Positions 53,201 through 62,866 are shown, counted from the stretch's first letter. The stretch is 64,000 nt of DNA from Gilliamella sp. wkB171 (GCF_001693755.1 NZ_LYST01000043.1:186001-250000), one strand, 5' to 3'. A program made the numbers and translations. Notes: generated by a model from the letters alone, not told the origin.

Positions 53201-53716
53201 ATAATGACGCCAAAAATCTTGAGTAACTTGTAAGTGTAATTGCTGCTCATCAGTAATTAATTTTTGTTCAAAAAGTACACCCGATTCAAATGCATGACTA
53301 GTCAAGATCCGTTGACAGAAACTATGAATAGTATAAATAGCAGCATCATCCATTGATTGTTGGGCTTCAGTCAATTTTTGAATCGCAGCCTGAGGATCAT
53401 CAATTAATTCAATCAATTGTTGATATATCGGATCTGAATGTTTACCTTGCAATAACCCTATTCTTAATTCTTGTATAGTTGCTCTAATACGTGAACGCAG
53501 CTCTTGCGTTGCCGCTTTAGTAAAGGTGACAACTAAAATTTGATTAATACTAAGTGGCTTGGGATAACTGTTTTTTCCTATGCCTAATAACAATCGCAAA
53601 TAGATAAAGGCAAGTGAATAGGTTTTACCTGTTCCGGCCGAGGCTTCAATTAAGGTACGTCCGGTTAACGGTAAATCAAAAAGATTAAGTTTTTTTACTC
53701 CGCTTGATGAAACCAT
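50246..53716 (-). CDS. recB: RecBCD enzyme subunit RecB
   Basis: RecB is the 3'-5' helicase and nuclease subunit of exonuclease V, used in double-strand break repair and degradation of linear foreign DNA. The 1156 residues are close to E. coli RecB (1180). UvrD-like motifs are clear: IEASAGTGKTYSLAF (Walker A), ALIDEFQDTDPAQYQIF (motif II), FIGDPKQAIYSFRGAD and ITIHKSKGLEFPIVW. The C-terminal nuclease has the D-x-K site in YYIVDYKSNWLG. It overlaps sixA by 22 bases. recC and recD are not adjacent, unlike in E. coli, and must lie elsewhere if present. Confidence 0.96.
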   Translation of the reverse strand: MVSSSGVKKLNLFDLPLTGRTLIEASAGTGKTYSLAFIYLRLLLGIGKNSYPKPLSINQILVVTFTKAATQELRSRIRATIQELRIGLLQGKHSDPIYQQLIELIDDPQAAIQKLTEAQQSMDDAAIYTIHSFCQRILTSHAFESGVLFEQKLITDEQQLHLQVTQDFWRHYFIPLNKPLAQIVFATWQDPDALLASIKPYLGFDFNQNTDDNIDLVNIINDFYQQNFHNIEMLKKAWLESVNELTDIIIQSGVSKQSYSNRYLPNWIAKVSAWCQTPTTTFKLPAELEKFSQVVLIEKTKADKTAPRHLVFEQIAELYTSQLDLRNEILMHIVKIIQKGIYYQKIKRAEMSFNDLIWQLNRALQAKNGHRLAQSIAKKYCVALIDEFQDTDPAQYQIFDRIYNKQRVDTGLLFIGDPKQAIYSFRGADIFTYLKAKQSAGENNFTMYVNHRSSSEMVKAVNQLFANRQHPFIFDRIPFLPMESATRNNQKTLIINDQEANALTTYLLPETITTITDYQEHMANCCAKEIVSWLTDSSIFICDKDGKRPVTTSDIAILVRTGQEAEIIQQKLAIYGVKSVYLSSRNSVFSSNEAQDVLSLLQAVLMPENEAALRLALMTRLLGQTMTELEQLIDDQDQWENLVEEFKQYQIIWQHYGVLVMLRRLMKRRHLAENLLACQNGERILTNFMHLGELLQAAADELDSLPALVRWLTKQIVNPDLNLENHEQRLESDENLVKIITIHKSKGLEFPIVWLPFAAKYRLANSQFYHDKNNDYQPSYAWLLTDEIKQQIEDEHLAEDLRLLYVAMTRSVYHCSIGLASLKKNQSAINYLLNDDLRSIAKFSNLIEVELPIVGEQYISPKTANSTLSANVFKRKLSNCWRVTSYTELQKHNGSSIFNYDIFDDWDESQSNNQEQQLEQLYDIHHFPKGAYVGTLMHKMMENVAANNIAQLCDEMIKKLNLEAVWTDVVSNWMQHVLSTKLNQQGLTLAQLLSGKCIHELQFYLPIRQAVSSLQLDSLCKQYDPLSKQCPELDFETVQGMLKGFIDLVFEFEGKYYIVDYKSNWLGDSAAYYQKPALEQVMCEHRYELQYQLYCLALHRFLKSRLANYQYQDHFGGVYYLFLRGMPEHGIFYCQPAKQFIEQLDELFDGDNNLKI

Positions 53717-54153
53717 TCAAGATTTCCTGCGGTGCCAATTGAGTAGTTAATACATGCAATTGCAGCTGTTGGAAACATCGGTGGCGAAATATGAGGACAA
53801 AGCTCATTGACTAAATAGCCGACTAATGGAAGGTGTGAAACTATAATCACTTGCTTAACATCTTGTGATATGAGTGTCATTAAAAAATCAGCAATAGAAG
53901 CAGCACTTCCACCTGGTACCAAAAGCTTTTCTGTTTTTACTTTTAAAATAGGGATATGAGAGGATAGTTGGGCAAAAGTTTGTTCTGCTCGTAAATAAGG
54001 ACTCACTAAACCTAAGTCAAATTTAAAGTGTTGCTGTTGAAGCCATTGACCTACTTGATTCGCTTGTTCGATGCCATAAGCAGTAAGCGGTCGACTTGCA
54101 TCAGATGAAGCAGAAAACCCTGCTTCACCATGTCTCATAATACAAATTTTCAT
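53695..54153 (-). CDS. sixA: Phosphohistidine phosphatase SixA
   Basis: SixA removes phosphate from histidines in phosphotransfer proteins, such as ArcB or the nitrogen-related PTS. The 152-residue protein has the RHG motif in CIMRHGEAGF, a second catalytic histidine in VIIVSHLPLVG, and a conserved SPYLRAEQTF. Start at ATG 54153 rather than the TTG at 54162. It lies 9 bases after yfcZ. The E. coli neighbours fadI and fadJ are absent from between them. Confidence 0.93.
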   Translation of the reverse strand: MKICIMRHGEAGFSASSDASRPLTAYGIEQANQVGQWLQQQHFKFDLGLVSPYLRAEQTFAQLSSHIPILKVKTEKLLVPGGSAASIADFLMTLISQDVKQVIIVSHLPLVGYLVNELCPHISPPMFPTAAIACINYSIGTAGNLEWFHQAE

Positions 54154-54162
54154 TAATGACAA

Positions 54163-54459
54163 TTAACGTAATTTTAATTGGAAAATTAAGCACTCAGCGC
54201 CACAACAAAAAGTAAATTTGGCAGTTAATTTGAAACCATTTGCAACTTTGTCGATACTGCTATTAATTTCACATGGCTCAGTTGCTGCATCTTTTGCAGC
54301 TTGTGTTAATGATACTAATTTAGCTTGAGCTTCTGATTCTGTCGCAAAAACGTGTTCGTATTCTGCTGTGCAATCCTCATTATCGATAATTGTTCCAACA
54401 TCAACACAACAACATGCTGGCGTTTCATTTGCTTTACATTTATTTAGTGAATCTGTCAT
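54163..54459 (-). CDS. yfcZ: YfcZ/YiiS family protein (DUF406)
   Basis: A 98-residue protein that matches E. coli YfcZ, with CKANETPACCCVDVGTIIDN near the start and CLIFQLKLR at the end. Cysteines cluster at the N-terminus (ACCCVD) and near the C-terminus (FCCGAEC), which suggests metal binding or redox sensitivity. The function is unknown. In E. coli it is encoded next to fadIJ-sixA. Here sixA follows directly. Confidence 0.9.
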   Translation of the reverse strand: MTDSLNKCKANETPACCCVDVGTIIDNEDCTAEYEHVFATESEAQAKLVSLTQAAKDAATEPCEINSSIDKVANGFKLTAKFTFCCGAECLIFQLKLR

Positions 54460-54705
54460 CCTGTACCTCTATTAATCATTTAGTTTTGACATAGTATACT
54501 CTCAATCAAACTTAAGGGCAAAGTTCTAACATTTTTTTAACAACCTAATAACTAACGTAAAAAAACGTTTTTTATCAATCAAAAATAGAAGTTTATTTAA
54601 AGTAACCTTTGTAATTAATGGTTATTTATCAAAATAATTATTGTGTTAGCATTTTCTCTTTGTAATATATAATATTTGCAGTATTTATTTTTATTGGTGT
54701 TTTTT

Positions 54706-56100
54706 ATGCAGCAAAGTAATAAAGTCCAGAAAATGGCAATTTTAGTCGCCGCAACATTTTTTATGGAAAATTTAGACGCGACAGTTATTACTACCGCTAT
54801 TCCGAATATCGCAAAATCATTTTCAGTTAATCCTCAAGATATCTCAGTTGGAATTAGTGCCTATATGTTAGCCCTTACTATAGGTTTACCTGCAAGCGGT
54901 TGGTTGGCTAATCGTTTTACTGCGCATCGAATTTTTTCAATGTCGATTGTTTTGTTTATGTTAGCATCTTTACTATGTGCACTTTCAACTAATCTAACCA
55001 TGTTTACTCTGGCAAGATTATGCCAAGGATTGGCAGGATCGTTAATGGTCCCTGTTGGCCGCACGGTAGTACTTAGCCGGACCGAAAAACAAAATTTAGT
55101 CAATACTATATCAATACTGGTATGGCCAGGATTAATCGCTCCGGTCATGGGACCTGTGATTGGCGGATTTTTTGCGCAATATCTAACATGGCATTGGATT
55201 TTCGTTTTGAATATTCCACTTGGATTTATTGCCCTTTTTTATGCATTCAAACTTTTACCAAAAGAACTACCGCAAATACGTGCATTTGATGGCATTGGTT
55301 TTGTTTTGTGTGGATTAGGTTTATTGCTCTTTGTTTATGGACTTGAAATGATTTCACATTCACAAAAGAGTATATGGATAAGCCTTTCAATTGTTTTGCT
55401 TGGCTGCGTAATTTTAACAATGGCATGTTATCACTTAACTCACATCACAAATCCTCTTATTAGCTTACAGGCGTTTTCTAAACGTACATTTAGAACCATG
55501 TTTTTTGGGGGATCCTTAATCCGAATCGCTTTAAGCAGTGCCCCATTTCTTTTACCTTTGATGTTTCAAGTTGGATTTGGATACTCACCATTAACAGCAG
55601 GTGCTTTATTGCTGGCGCTATTTGTTGGTAATATTCTTTTTAAATTGATCAATACACCGTTAATTCAACGATTTGGTTTCCGAAATATACTCATTATTAA
55701 CGGAATAGTTTTATCAGCGAGTTTTATTTTATGTGCATTTTTTACAGAGCAAACCTCGATTATTACTATGATTATCGTTCTTTTCCTATCAGGAGGGGCA
55801 CGATCAATCCAATTTACTACCTTAAATACGCTAGGCTTTTCTGAAATCGAAAAAAGTGAAGTTCAAAGTGCCAATATTTTATCTACTTTAGCACAGCAAC
55901 TCAATAATGTTCTTGGAATTGTACTAGGAGCATTATTCTTATTTATTGCATCTTGTTACCATGATCATAATAAAACAGTGTTAAGTGTTGAAGACTTTCA
56001 ATTTGCTTTATTGATGGTTGCAGGGCTGACAATCATTGCTATGATTGATTTTATTACACTACCTAAAAATGCTGGTGATAATGTGCGAGGAATAAAATAA
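54706..56100 (+). CDS. MFS transporter, DHA2 (14-segment) type
   Basis: A 464-residue major facilitator protein. It opens with a motif typical of drug:H+ antiporter family 2 (AATFFMENLDATVITTAIPNIA) and contains the motif A-like loop GWLANRFTAHRIF and antiporter motif C (GPVIGGFFAQ). These features resemble multidrug exporters such as MdtD. The substrate cannot be read from sequence. Start at ATG 54706, because the upstream 10 codons add nothing that is conserved. Single-gene unit, convergent with deaD. Confidence 0.85.
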   Translation: MQQSNKVQKMAILVAATFFMENLDATVITTAIPNIAKSFSVNPQDISVGISAYMLALTIGLPASGWLANRFTAHRIFSMSIVLFMLASLLCALSTNLTMFTLARLCQGLAGSLMVPVGRTVVLSRTEKQNLVNTISILVWPGLIAPVMGPVIGGFFAQYLTWHWIFVLNIPLGFIALFYAFKLLPKELPQIRAFDGIGFVLCGLGLLLFVYGLEMISHSQKSIWISLSIVLLGCVILTMACYHLTHITNPLISLQAFSKRTFRTMFFGGSLIRIALSSAPFLLPLMFQVGFGYSPLTAGALLLALFVGNILFKLINTPLIQRFGFRNILIINGIVLSASFILCAFFTEQTSIITMIIVLFLSGGARSIQFTTLNTLGFSEIEKSEVQSANILSTLAQQLNNVLGIVLGALFLFIASCYHDHNKTVLSVEDFQFALLMVAGLTIIAMIDFITLPKNAGDNVRGIK

Positions 56101-56103
56101 CCA

Positions 56104-56130
56104 AGAAAAGCCTCTGCCTTAAGGCAGAGG
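56104..56130 (-). terminator. Terminator of deaD
   Basis: A perfect palindrome, CCTCTGCCTTAAGGCAGAGG, forms an 8-bp stem with TTAA loop. On the minus strand it is followed by CTTTTCTT, so it mainly serves deaD. It lies in the convergent gap with the MFS gene and may act in both directions. Confidence 0.85.
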
Positions 56131-56139
56131 TTGATTTAA

Positions 56140-57909
56140 TTAAAATTTTGGTGCTGACGAACGGCCTCGTTTTTTCGAAAATCCTTTATCATTCGACTCA
56201 GATTTACTATTTCTACGTCCACCACGTCTATTATCAGATGAAGCATTACTTACTAAACTCATTTTCATCGGTTGATTAAGCACTCTTACCTTTTCGAAGT
56301 GTTTAAGAATGTCTTGAGGCATACCTTTAGGTAATTCAACAGTTGAATAAGTTTCATAAAGTTTGATATTACCAATATAACGACTACTTATATCAGCTTC
56401 ATTAGCAATAGCACCAACAATATGTCGAACTTCAACGCCATTCTCTTTACCAATTTCGATTCGATACATATCCATATCGCCAACATCACGGCGTTCTCGA
56501 CGTTTTGGTGTTTCACGATTGTCACCGCGCAAACGACGCTCACCACTGCGATTATCACGATCGCGACTGTCACGAGATGGTTTTATCACTGGATCTGGTG
56601 GTAATATTAACGGGCGCTCGCCTTGAGCCATTTTTAAAATCGCAGTAGCAATCGTTTCTAAATCTGTATCACAGCTAGCTTGAATTTGTGATAAAAGTGC
56701 TTGATATTGGTTAAGATCTGAACTTTCTAACTGCTTTTGTACTTGCTCAGTAAATTTTGCTAAACGACGTTTTTCAATCAATTCTTTTGAAGGTAATGCG
56801 ACTTCTGGAATTGGTTTTTTAATCGTTTGTTCAATGTTTTTAAGTAAACGGCGCTCACGGCTATCGACAAATAAAATCGCCCGTCCAGCACGACCTGCTC
56901 GACCGGTTCGCCCTATTCGATGAACATAAGATTCAGAATCTAGCGTAATATCATAGTTAATTACTAAACTAATACGTTCAACATCTAAACCACGTGCTGC
57001 AACATCGGTTGCAATAAGAATATCTAAACGACCATTTCTTAAACGATCAAGAGTTTGCTCTCGTAATTGCTGTGTCATATCACCATTTAATGCTGCGCAG
57101 CTATAACCATGTTTTTCAAGAACGTCGGCAACATCTAACGTCGCTGTTTTGGTTCTAACAAAAATGATTGCAGCATCAAAATCTTCAGCTTCTAGAAAAC
57201 GAATGATTGCTTCGTTTTTACGCATCCCTCTGACTAACCAATAACTCTGATCAATATCAGGTGCGGTTTGATTAGTACCTTTAATTTGCACTTCTTTAGG
57301 ATTTTGCATAAAACGTTTAGTAATGCGACGAATAGGTGCTGGCATTGTTGCTGAAAATAGTGCTGTTTGATGATTTTCAGGTATCGTTGCCATAATACTT
57401 TCAACATCATCAATAAAGCCCATTCTTAACATTTCGTCAGCTTCATCAAGCACCAAACCTTTAAGGTTAGACAGATCCAACGTTTTACGGTTTAAATGAT
57501 CAAGTAATCGACCTGGTGTTCCAACTACAATTTGCGGGCCTTGTTTTAAAGCGCGTAATTGTACATCGTAACGTTGTCCACCATATAATGCTAAAACTTT
57601 TACGCCTTTCATATATTTTGCATATTCAGCACATGCATCGGCAACTTGAATAGCCAACTCGCGTGTTGGTGCTAAAACCAACAGTTGTGGTGCTTTTAAA
57701 TTAGCATCAATATTCATTAAAAATGGGATAGAGAACGCTGCGGTTTTACCACTGCCTGTTTGTGCCATTCCTAATACATCGTTACCTGCTAACAATAAAG
57801 GAATACATTCAGCTTGAATCGGTGATGGTTTGCTAAAACCAAGATCATTTAATGCATTAAGGATATCCTCGGATAAACCAAGGTCAATAAAAGAAACTTC
57901 TTTTGTCAT
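56140..57909 (-). CDS. deaD: Cold-shock DEAD-box RNA helicase DeaD (CsdA)
   Basis: DeaD unwinds RNA during ribosome assembly and cold-adapted mRNA decay. The 589 residues contain the full set of motifs: [57 protein letters not shown] and [11 protein letters not shown]. The C-terminal region holds a DbpA-like RNA-binding domain (about 470-550, [20 protein letters not shown]) and a basic Arg/Ser tail. It lies downstream of nlpI and pnp, as in E. coli, after a 343-base gap that probably is a long leader. Confidence 0.97.
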   Translation of the reverse strand: MTKEVSFIDLGLSEDILNALNDLGFSKPSPIQAECIPLLLAGNDVLGMAQTGSGKTAAFSIPFLMNIDANLKAPQLLVLAPTRELAIQVADACAEYAKYMKGVKVLALYGGQRYDVQLRALKQGPQIVVGTPGRLLDHLNRKTLDLSNLKGLVLDEADEMLRMGFIDDVESIMATIPENHQTALFSATMPAPIRRITKRFMQNPKEVQIKGTNQTAPDIDQSYWLVRGMRKNEAIIRFLEAEDFDAAIIFVRTKTATLDVADVLEKHGYSCAALNGDMTQQLREQTLDRLRNGRLDILIATDVAARGLDVERISLVINYDITLDSESYVHRIGRTGRAGRAGRAILFVDSRERRLLKNIEQTIKKPIPEVALPSKELIEKRRLAKFTEQVQKQLESSDLNQYQALLSQIQASCDTDLETIATAILKMAQGERPLILPPDPVIKPSRDSRDRDNRSGERRLRGDNRETPKRRERRDVGDMDMYRIEIGKENGVEVRHIVGAIANEADISSRYIGNIKLYETYSTVELPKGMPQDILKHFEKVRVLNQPMKMSLVSNASSDNRRGGRRNSKSESNDKGFSKKRGRSSAPKF

Positions 57910-58252
57910 GTAAACTCGCTTATAAATTTTAGTATATCTAGACAGGTCTTTGCACTGTTAACAATATTAAGCACAACTTAATATTGGCAATGTGCCATGG
58001 CTAATTTAATAAAACCAAGAATAGATAAATTTATGCCAGCTCACTAAATTGAAAATTTACAACTCACCCCAATAACTAACTGCCAATATTAATACTATCG
58101 ATAATTAATCAGCAAAATTTAAAGATGATTAGTGCTTTATCATAAAATAGATAAAGCAAAATAATCAAATCATTAAAATTCAGGAGTATATTATTGGCAA
58201 ATCAGAACTACGCTATAACAATATTTTCACTTTTAAACTGGCATGACCCTTG
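57910..58252 (-). promoter_or_regulatory. Long leader region of deaD with a hairpin
   Basis: No protein gene is convincing in this gap. A perfect 10-bp hairpin, CAATATTAAG and CTTAATATTG with a 5-base loop (57962-57986), lies about 55 bases before the deaD start. In E. coli deaD also has a long leader, with the small ORF yrbN. I could not identify a yrbN homologue here. Confidence 0.5.
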
Positions 58253-59110
58253 TTACTTTTCTTTTTCTTCAAGTAACTTCATTTCATAGAGTGCCTGTTG
58301 ATGTTCAACAAAGTTATAAATATTATTCGCTAAAGCATATTTAAATAACATTTTGGCACGCTCATTATCACCTTTACTTTGATAATATTTACCTAAGTAA
58401 AAGTAGGCTTCACATAGGCGCTCAGCTAATTGCCGATTACTTTCTACACCTTGTTGAAGATTTTGCATTAATTTAGATTCATTAATTTTACCTAAATAAA
58501 ATGCAACAATATCGCTACTATAAATCGTTTTATCGTTGAGTAGATCATAACGTTTTTGTAGCTCATGCTGTGCAACTTTATTATCGATTTCTTTTTCGAT
58601 CAAATAAAGCCACAAAATTCGAATTGGTTCATTCACATCATATTGATAAAATTGCAACGCATCACGATCTGCTGATTCATAATGCCCAGTACGGTACAAC
58701 GTAATTGCACGATTTAAGTAGGCAAAAGCATAAGCTGGATCGAGCTCTAAGGTAGTATTAAACGATGCTAAAGCCGAATCGAAGTCACCATCGCGAAGTG
58801 CATAATTACCTAAAAAATTATACAAATCTGGAATTTCAGGATTAAAGCTTAACAAATGTGTAAAATCACTGTATGCAAAAGCTTTAAAACCTAATGAATC
58901 GTAGACAATACCTCGCTCAAAAATGAGCTGCATACGCGTAATGGTATCAATATCATTTTGTGATAACTGTTGACTGAGCTGAGCAATTTTCAATTCATCT
59001 TCATAAGAAACTTGCTCAGGAACAGCCAGTACAGGTAAAGAGTTAGAACAACCTGATAAAAGAATAACAGCTAGCAAAAAGCAGATAATTCTCAGGTTGT
59101 ATAGTCTCAT
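58253..59110 (-). CDS. nlpI: Lipoprotein NlpI
   Basis: NlpI is an outer-membrane lipoprotein with TPR repeats that scaffolds peptidoglycan hydrolases and the protease Prc. The 285-residue protein has a lipobox LLSGC near residue 21 and several TPR units (about 60-200, for example AYAFAYLNRAITLYRTGHYESA). Length is close to E. coli NlpI (294). It is encoded between pnp and deaD as in E. coli. Confidence 0.93.
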   Translation of the reverse strand: MRLYNLRIICFLLAVILLSGCSNSLPVLAVPEQVSYEDELKIAQLSQQLSQNDIDTITRMQLIFERGIVYDSLGFKAFAYSDFTHLLSFNPEIPDLYNFLGNYALRDGDFDSALASFNTTLELDPAYAFAYLNRAITLYRTGHYESADRDALQFYQYDVNEPIRILWLYLIEKEIDNKVAQHELQKRYDLLNDKTIYSSDIVAFYLGKINESKLMQNLQQGVESNRQLAERLCEAYFYLGKYYQSKGDNERAKMLFKYALANNIYNFVEHQQALYEMKLLEEKEK

Positions 59111-59133
59111 TTTAACTCCTAGTGAATGATATT

Positions 59134-61248
59134 TTATTCAGTAACTGGTGCTACATCAGCAGCAGGCTCAACAGCATCTTTCATGCTTAAACGAATTCTA
59201 CCCTGACGATCTATTTCTAATACTTTAACATTCACTTCTTGTCCAACTTTCAAGTAATCAGAAACTTTCTCAACGCGATGATCAGCAATTTGAGAAACAT
59301 GCACAAGACCTTCTTTACCACCGATGATTGATACAAAAGCACCAAAATCAACAATTCGTGTCACTTTGCCAGTATAAATTTTACCCAATTCAACATCAGC
59401 AACTAAATTATTGATACGATTCATTGCATCTTTAGCTTTATTACCATCAGAAGCGGCAATTTTTACAGTACCATCATCAGCGATTTCAATTGTAGTACCC
59501 GTTTCTTCGGTTAAGGCACGAATCGTTGCTCCACCTTTACCAATGATATCGCGAATTTTATCTGGATTGACATTCATGGTATAAATGCGAGGTGCAAATT
59601 CAGAAATCTCTTGACGAGGTTTATTAATTGCTTGTTCCATCACACCTAAAATATGTAAACGTGCACCTTTAGCTTGATTGAGTGCAATTTGCATTATTTC
59701 TTTAGTAATACCCTCAATTTTGATATCCATTTGCAGCGCACTTACACCTTCACGTGTACCTGCAACTTTAAAATCCATATCACCAAGATGATCTTCATCA
59801 CCCAAAATATCCGAAAGAACAACAAAATTATCACCTTCTTTCACGAGTCCCATCGCGATACCAGCGACTGAGGATTTAATTGGCACACCTGCATCCATTA
59901 ATGCAAGTGAAGCACCACACACAGAAGCCATTGAAGATGAACCATTAGATTCAGTAATTTCAGACACTACGCGCACAGTATATGGAAACTCTTCTTTACT
60001 TGGCATTACAGCTGCAACACCACGCTTAGCTAAGCGCCCATGACCAATTTCACGACGTTTTGGTGAACCGACCATACCTGTTTCACCAACTGAATATGGC
60101 GGGAAGTTATAATGGAGTAAAAAACGTTCTGTATATTCACCTGTTAACTCATCGATAATCTGCGCATCACGCTCTGTTCCTAATGTTGCAGTAACGAGTG
60201 CTTGCGTTTCACCACGAGTAAACAATGCACTACCATGGGTTCTTGGTAACACATTAGTACGAATATCTAGCGCACGGATCATATCTTTTTCACGACCATC
60301 AATACGCGGTTCGCCAGCAATAACACGTTGGCGAACAATTTGACTTTCTAAGTCAACAATAATGTTAATGACTTGGTTTTCATCAAGCTCTTCATTTTGT
60401 GCTTTTAAGGTTGCTAACACATCGTCTTTAATTAGATCAATTTGTGCATAACGTGCTTGCTTTTCAGTAATTCGATAAGCTTCACCTAAACGATCTTTAG
60501 CCAATTCGACAACAGCATTATATAAAGCTTCGTTCTTAGCTGGCGCAACCCAATCCCATTTTTCACAATTTGCTTTAGCAACAAATTCATTAATATTATC
60601 AATGACAACTTGTTGTTGATCATGGCCAAATACCACAGCTGCTAGCATCTGATCTTCTGAAAGAAGATCCGCTTCAGACTCAACCATTAATACTGCACTT
60701 TTTGTCCCAGCTACTACTAGGTCTAAACGGCTATGTGCCAATTCTTTAACTGATGGATTAAGAACAAACTCATCATTGATAAAACCAACTCGAGCCGCAC
60801 CAATAGGACCATGAAATGGCACGCCAGATAAACAAAGTGCAGCTGAAGCACCAATCATGGCAACTAAATCAGGACTCACGTCAGGATTCACAGAAACAAC
60901 TGTTGCGATAATTTGAATTTCGTTAACAAATCCTTCTGGAAATAGTGGACGAAGTGGTCGGTCAATTAAACGAGCAATGAGTGTTTCACCTTCGCTAGGT
61001 CGACCTTCACGTTTAAAAAAGCCACCAGGAATACGACCCGCTGCATAACTACGCTCTTGATAATTAACAGTTAAAGGAAAAAAGTCTTGACCTTCTTTCA
61101 CTTTTTTATCAGCAACAACGGTAACAAAAACAGCCGTATCATCCATATTAACCATTACTGCAGCTGTTGCTTGGCGAGCCATTATACCTGTTTCTAAAGT
61201 TACGGTATGACGACCATATTGAAATTTTTGATGTGTCGGATTAAACAA
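59134..61248 (-). CDS. pnp: Polynucleotide phosphorylase
   Basis: PNPase degrades RNA phosphorolytically from the 3' end as part of the degradosome. About 704 residues: two RNase PH domains separated by a helical domain, a KH domain ([19 protein letters not shown]) and an S1 domain ([18 protein letters not shown]). The start is a TTG at 61248. AGAGGAAA lies 8 bases upstream and the product then begins [12 protein letters not shown], matching the family. An ATG-first reading would add a 26-residue unconserved extension. The leader contains an RNase III-type structure. Follows rpsO. Confidence 0.95.
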   Translation of the reverse strand: MFNPTHQKFQYGRHTVTLETGIMARQATAAVMVNMDDTAVFVTVVADKKVKEGQDFFPLTVNYQERSYAAGRIPGGFFKREGRPSEGETLIARLIDRPLRPLFPEGFVNEIQIIATVVSVNPDVSPDLVAMIGASAALCLSGVPFHGPIGAARVGFINDEFVLNPSVKELAHSRLDLVVAGTKSAVLMVESEADLLSEDQMLAAVVFGHDQQQVVIDNINEFVAKANCEKWDWVAPAKNEALYNAVVELAKDRLGEAYRITEKQARYAQIDLIKDDVLATLKAQNEELDENQVINIIVDLESQIVRQRVIAGEPRIDGREKDMIRALDIRTNVLPRTHGSALFTRGETQALVTATLGTERDAQIIDELTGEYTERFLLHYNFPPYSVGETGMVGSPKRREIGHGRLAKRGVAAVMPSKEEFPYTVRVVSEITESNGSSSMASVCGASLALMDAGVPIKSSVAGIAMGLVKEGDNFVVLSDILGDEDHLGDMDFKVAGTREGVSALQMDIKIEGITKEIMQIALNQAKGARLHILGVMEQAINKPRQEISEFAPRIYTMNVNPDKIRDIIGKGGATIRALTEETGTTIEIADDGTVKIAASDGNKAKDAMNRINNLVADVELGKIYTGKVTRIVDFGAFVSIIGGKEGLVHVSQIADHRVEKVSDYLKVGQEVNVKVLEIDRQGRIRLSMKDAVEPAADVAPVTE

Positions 61249-61350
61249 AACAATTTCCTCTTGTATTTTGTGTGTTGAAGTTTGAATTTGAACAAAAAGT
61301 AACATAACACGAATTACGCTACTCACTTCAACAGTGTGGGGATATCAAAC

Positions 61351-61438
61351 AAAAGATTATTTCACTGTCACGACTAATGACAAATCTATAAACTATAGAG
61401 CTCTCATTAGTCGCGCGAAACATGAGATACAATCTTTT
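61351..61438 (-). promoter_or_regulatory. Double-stranded leader of pnp, probable RNase III site
   Basis: A long stem-loop (61371-61413) pairs CGACTAATGA with TCATTAGTCG over 10 bp, then an internal loop, then TCTATA with TATAGA around AAC. An outer pairing AAAAGATT (61351-61358) with AATCTTTT (61431-61438) encloses it. In E. coli, RNase III cuts a stem in the pnp leader, and PNPase then degrades the remaining duplex to control its own synthesis. The same arrangement is likely here. Confidence 0.75.
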
Positions 61439-61485
61439 ATTTTTCCGAGCTCGATATTATATCAGAGTCCTAATTTTTCACAACG

Positions 61486-61507
61486 AAAAAGAGGCCTAAG
61501 CCTCTTT
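61486..61507 (-). terminator. Terminator between rpsO and pnp
   Basis: AAAGAGGC and GCCTCTTT form a perfect 8-bp stem with a CTAA loop, followed on the minus strand by T residues. In E. coli an attenuating terminator occupies this position and partial read-through gives rpsO-pnp transcripts. Confidence 0.85.
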
Positions 61508-61523
61508 CCAAGTAGATAAGTTA

Positions 61524-61793
61524 TTAGCGACGTAAGCCTAATTTTTGAATTAATTGGTTGTAACGTTCGATATCTTTACGACGTAAATAATCTAATAATT
61601 TACGACGGCTAGAAACCATACGTAATAAACCACGACGGCTGTGGTGATCTTTTTTATGCGCTGAAAAATGACCTTGTAAGTCATTAATACGTGCAGTTAA
61701 AAGAGCAACTTGAACTTCAGTTGAACCTGTGTCATTAGTACCACGACCATATTCGGCAACAATTTTCGCTTTCGCTTCTACAGTTAGAGACAT
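61524..61793 (-). CDS. rpsO: 30S ribosomal protein S15
   Basis: S15 binds 16S rRNA early in assembly of the small subunit. The 89-residue protein is nearly identical to the E. coli one, with [32 protein letters not shown] and a C-terminal KLGLRR. The start at 61793 is preceded by AAGAGG and the upstream in-frame extension is not conserved. It is followed by pnp. Confidence 0.98.
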   Translation of the reverse strand: MSLTVEAKAKIVAEYGRGTNDTGSTEVQVALLTARINDLQGHFSAHKKDHHSRRGLLRMVSSRRKLLDYLRRKDIERYNQLIQKLGLRR

Positions 61794-61858
61794 AATAAAC
61801 CTCTTAAAATTAATATTAATGATGGAATGACCGATCTCTAATTCAGACACTCCTCGAT

Positions 61859-61881
61859 ATTCATATAATCAATATATGAAT
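61859..61881 (-). promoter_or_regulatory. Stem-loop in the rpsO leader
   Basis: ATTCATATA and TATATGAAT form a perfect 9-bp AT-rich stem with a 5-base loop, immediately downstream of the likely promoter. It might be linked to S15 autoregulation, but that is uncertain. Confidence 0.4.
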
Positions 61882-61889
61882 TGTGCGCA

Positions 61890-61917
61890 ATTATACTCAA
61901 ATTTATCAAAATAGCAA
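61890..61917 (-). promoter_or_regulatory. Sigma-70 promoter of rpsO
   Basis: TTGCTA (61917-61912) and a consensus TATAAT (61895-61890) on the minus strand are 16 bases apart. They lie about 97 bases before the rpsO start. Confidence 0.7.
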
Positions 61918-61942
61918 TTTGAATTATGGTAATAATCCCCTG

Positions 61943-62866
61943 CTATTTAAGCTTAAAACCATATTCTTCTTGTATCAGTTTTTTTAGTGCTTCTATATAG
62001 TTTTGTGCCGACATACTCAATTGCACTTTTTGAGAGGTGATCCAACCAATCAATATTTTTTCATTAACATTAAGGGGAATTGATAAAATATCCGAACCAT
62101 TCAAATCGGTACTTAAAACCCCTGTGCTAATTGTGTAACCATTTAACCCATGCAATAAATTAAATAGTGTTGCCCTATCACTCACATGAATGCTTTTTTT
62201 ATGATAGACCGTACTTAAAATCTCTTCAGAAAAATAAAACGAATTATATTCACCTTGCTCAAATGATAAATACGGATAATCTTCCAGATCATGTAAGGTT
62301 AAGGATTTCATCGCAGCTAAAGGATGATGGGTACTAATAAACACATGTGGATCAGCTTCAAACAGAGGATTAAACGTTAAACGATGCTCTTTAAGTAACC
62401 GCAATATGACTTTTTGATTAAAATCAGTTAAATAGAGTATACCCACTTCACTACGTAAATTAGCCACATCGGTAATAATGTCGTAAGTTCGCGTTTCACG
62501 TAAGGTAAATTCATATTCGTCAGTATGATTCTTCTTGATTAAATTAACAAATGCATTCACAGCAAACGCATAGTGTTGGGTCGAAATGCTACATAGTTGC
62601 TTTGATGGCGCCTTTTTAGCATAGTGCTGTTCTAATAACTCAGCTTGATCCAATACTTGTTTGGCATACCCCAAGAACTCTACACCATCGGTTGATAAAG
62701 ATACTCCCTTTGAAGTACGTACAAAAATTTCAATGCCAAATTCGGCCTCTAACTCTTTAACCGCTGTCGACAAGCTAGGTTGGGTAATATATAAATTTTT
62801 AGCCGCTTCATTAATAGACCCTGATCGAGCAATTTCTAAAATATAGCGTAATTGTTGTAATTTCAT
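61943..62866 (-). CDS. LysR-family transcriptional regulator
   Basis: A 307-residue regulator with an N-terminal winged helix-turn-helix (QLRYILEIARSGSINEAAKNLYITQPSLSTAVKELE) and a C-terminal effector-binding domain. The target and effector cannot be read from sequence. The gene directly downstream on the minus strand is only rpsO and its promoter. The upstream neighbour is an MBL-fold hydrolase on the same strand, 322 bases away. LysR proteins often control an adjacent divergent gene, but none is present here. Confidence 0.88.
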   Translation of the reverse strand: MKLQQLRYILEIARSGSINEAAKNLYITQPSLSTAVKELEAEFGIEIFVRTSKGVSLSTDGVEFLGYAKQVLDQAELLEQHYAKKAPSKQLCSISTQHYAFAVNAFVNLIKKNHTDEYEFTLRETRTYDIITDVANLRSEVGILYLTDFNQKVILRLLKEHRLTFNPLFEADPHVFISTHHPLAAMKSLTLHDLEDYPYLSFEQGEYNSFYFSEEILSTVYHKKSIHVSDRATLFNLLHGLNGYTISTGVLSTDLNGSDILSIPLNVNEKILIGWITSQKVQLSMSAQNYIEALKKLIQEEYGFKLK

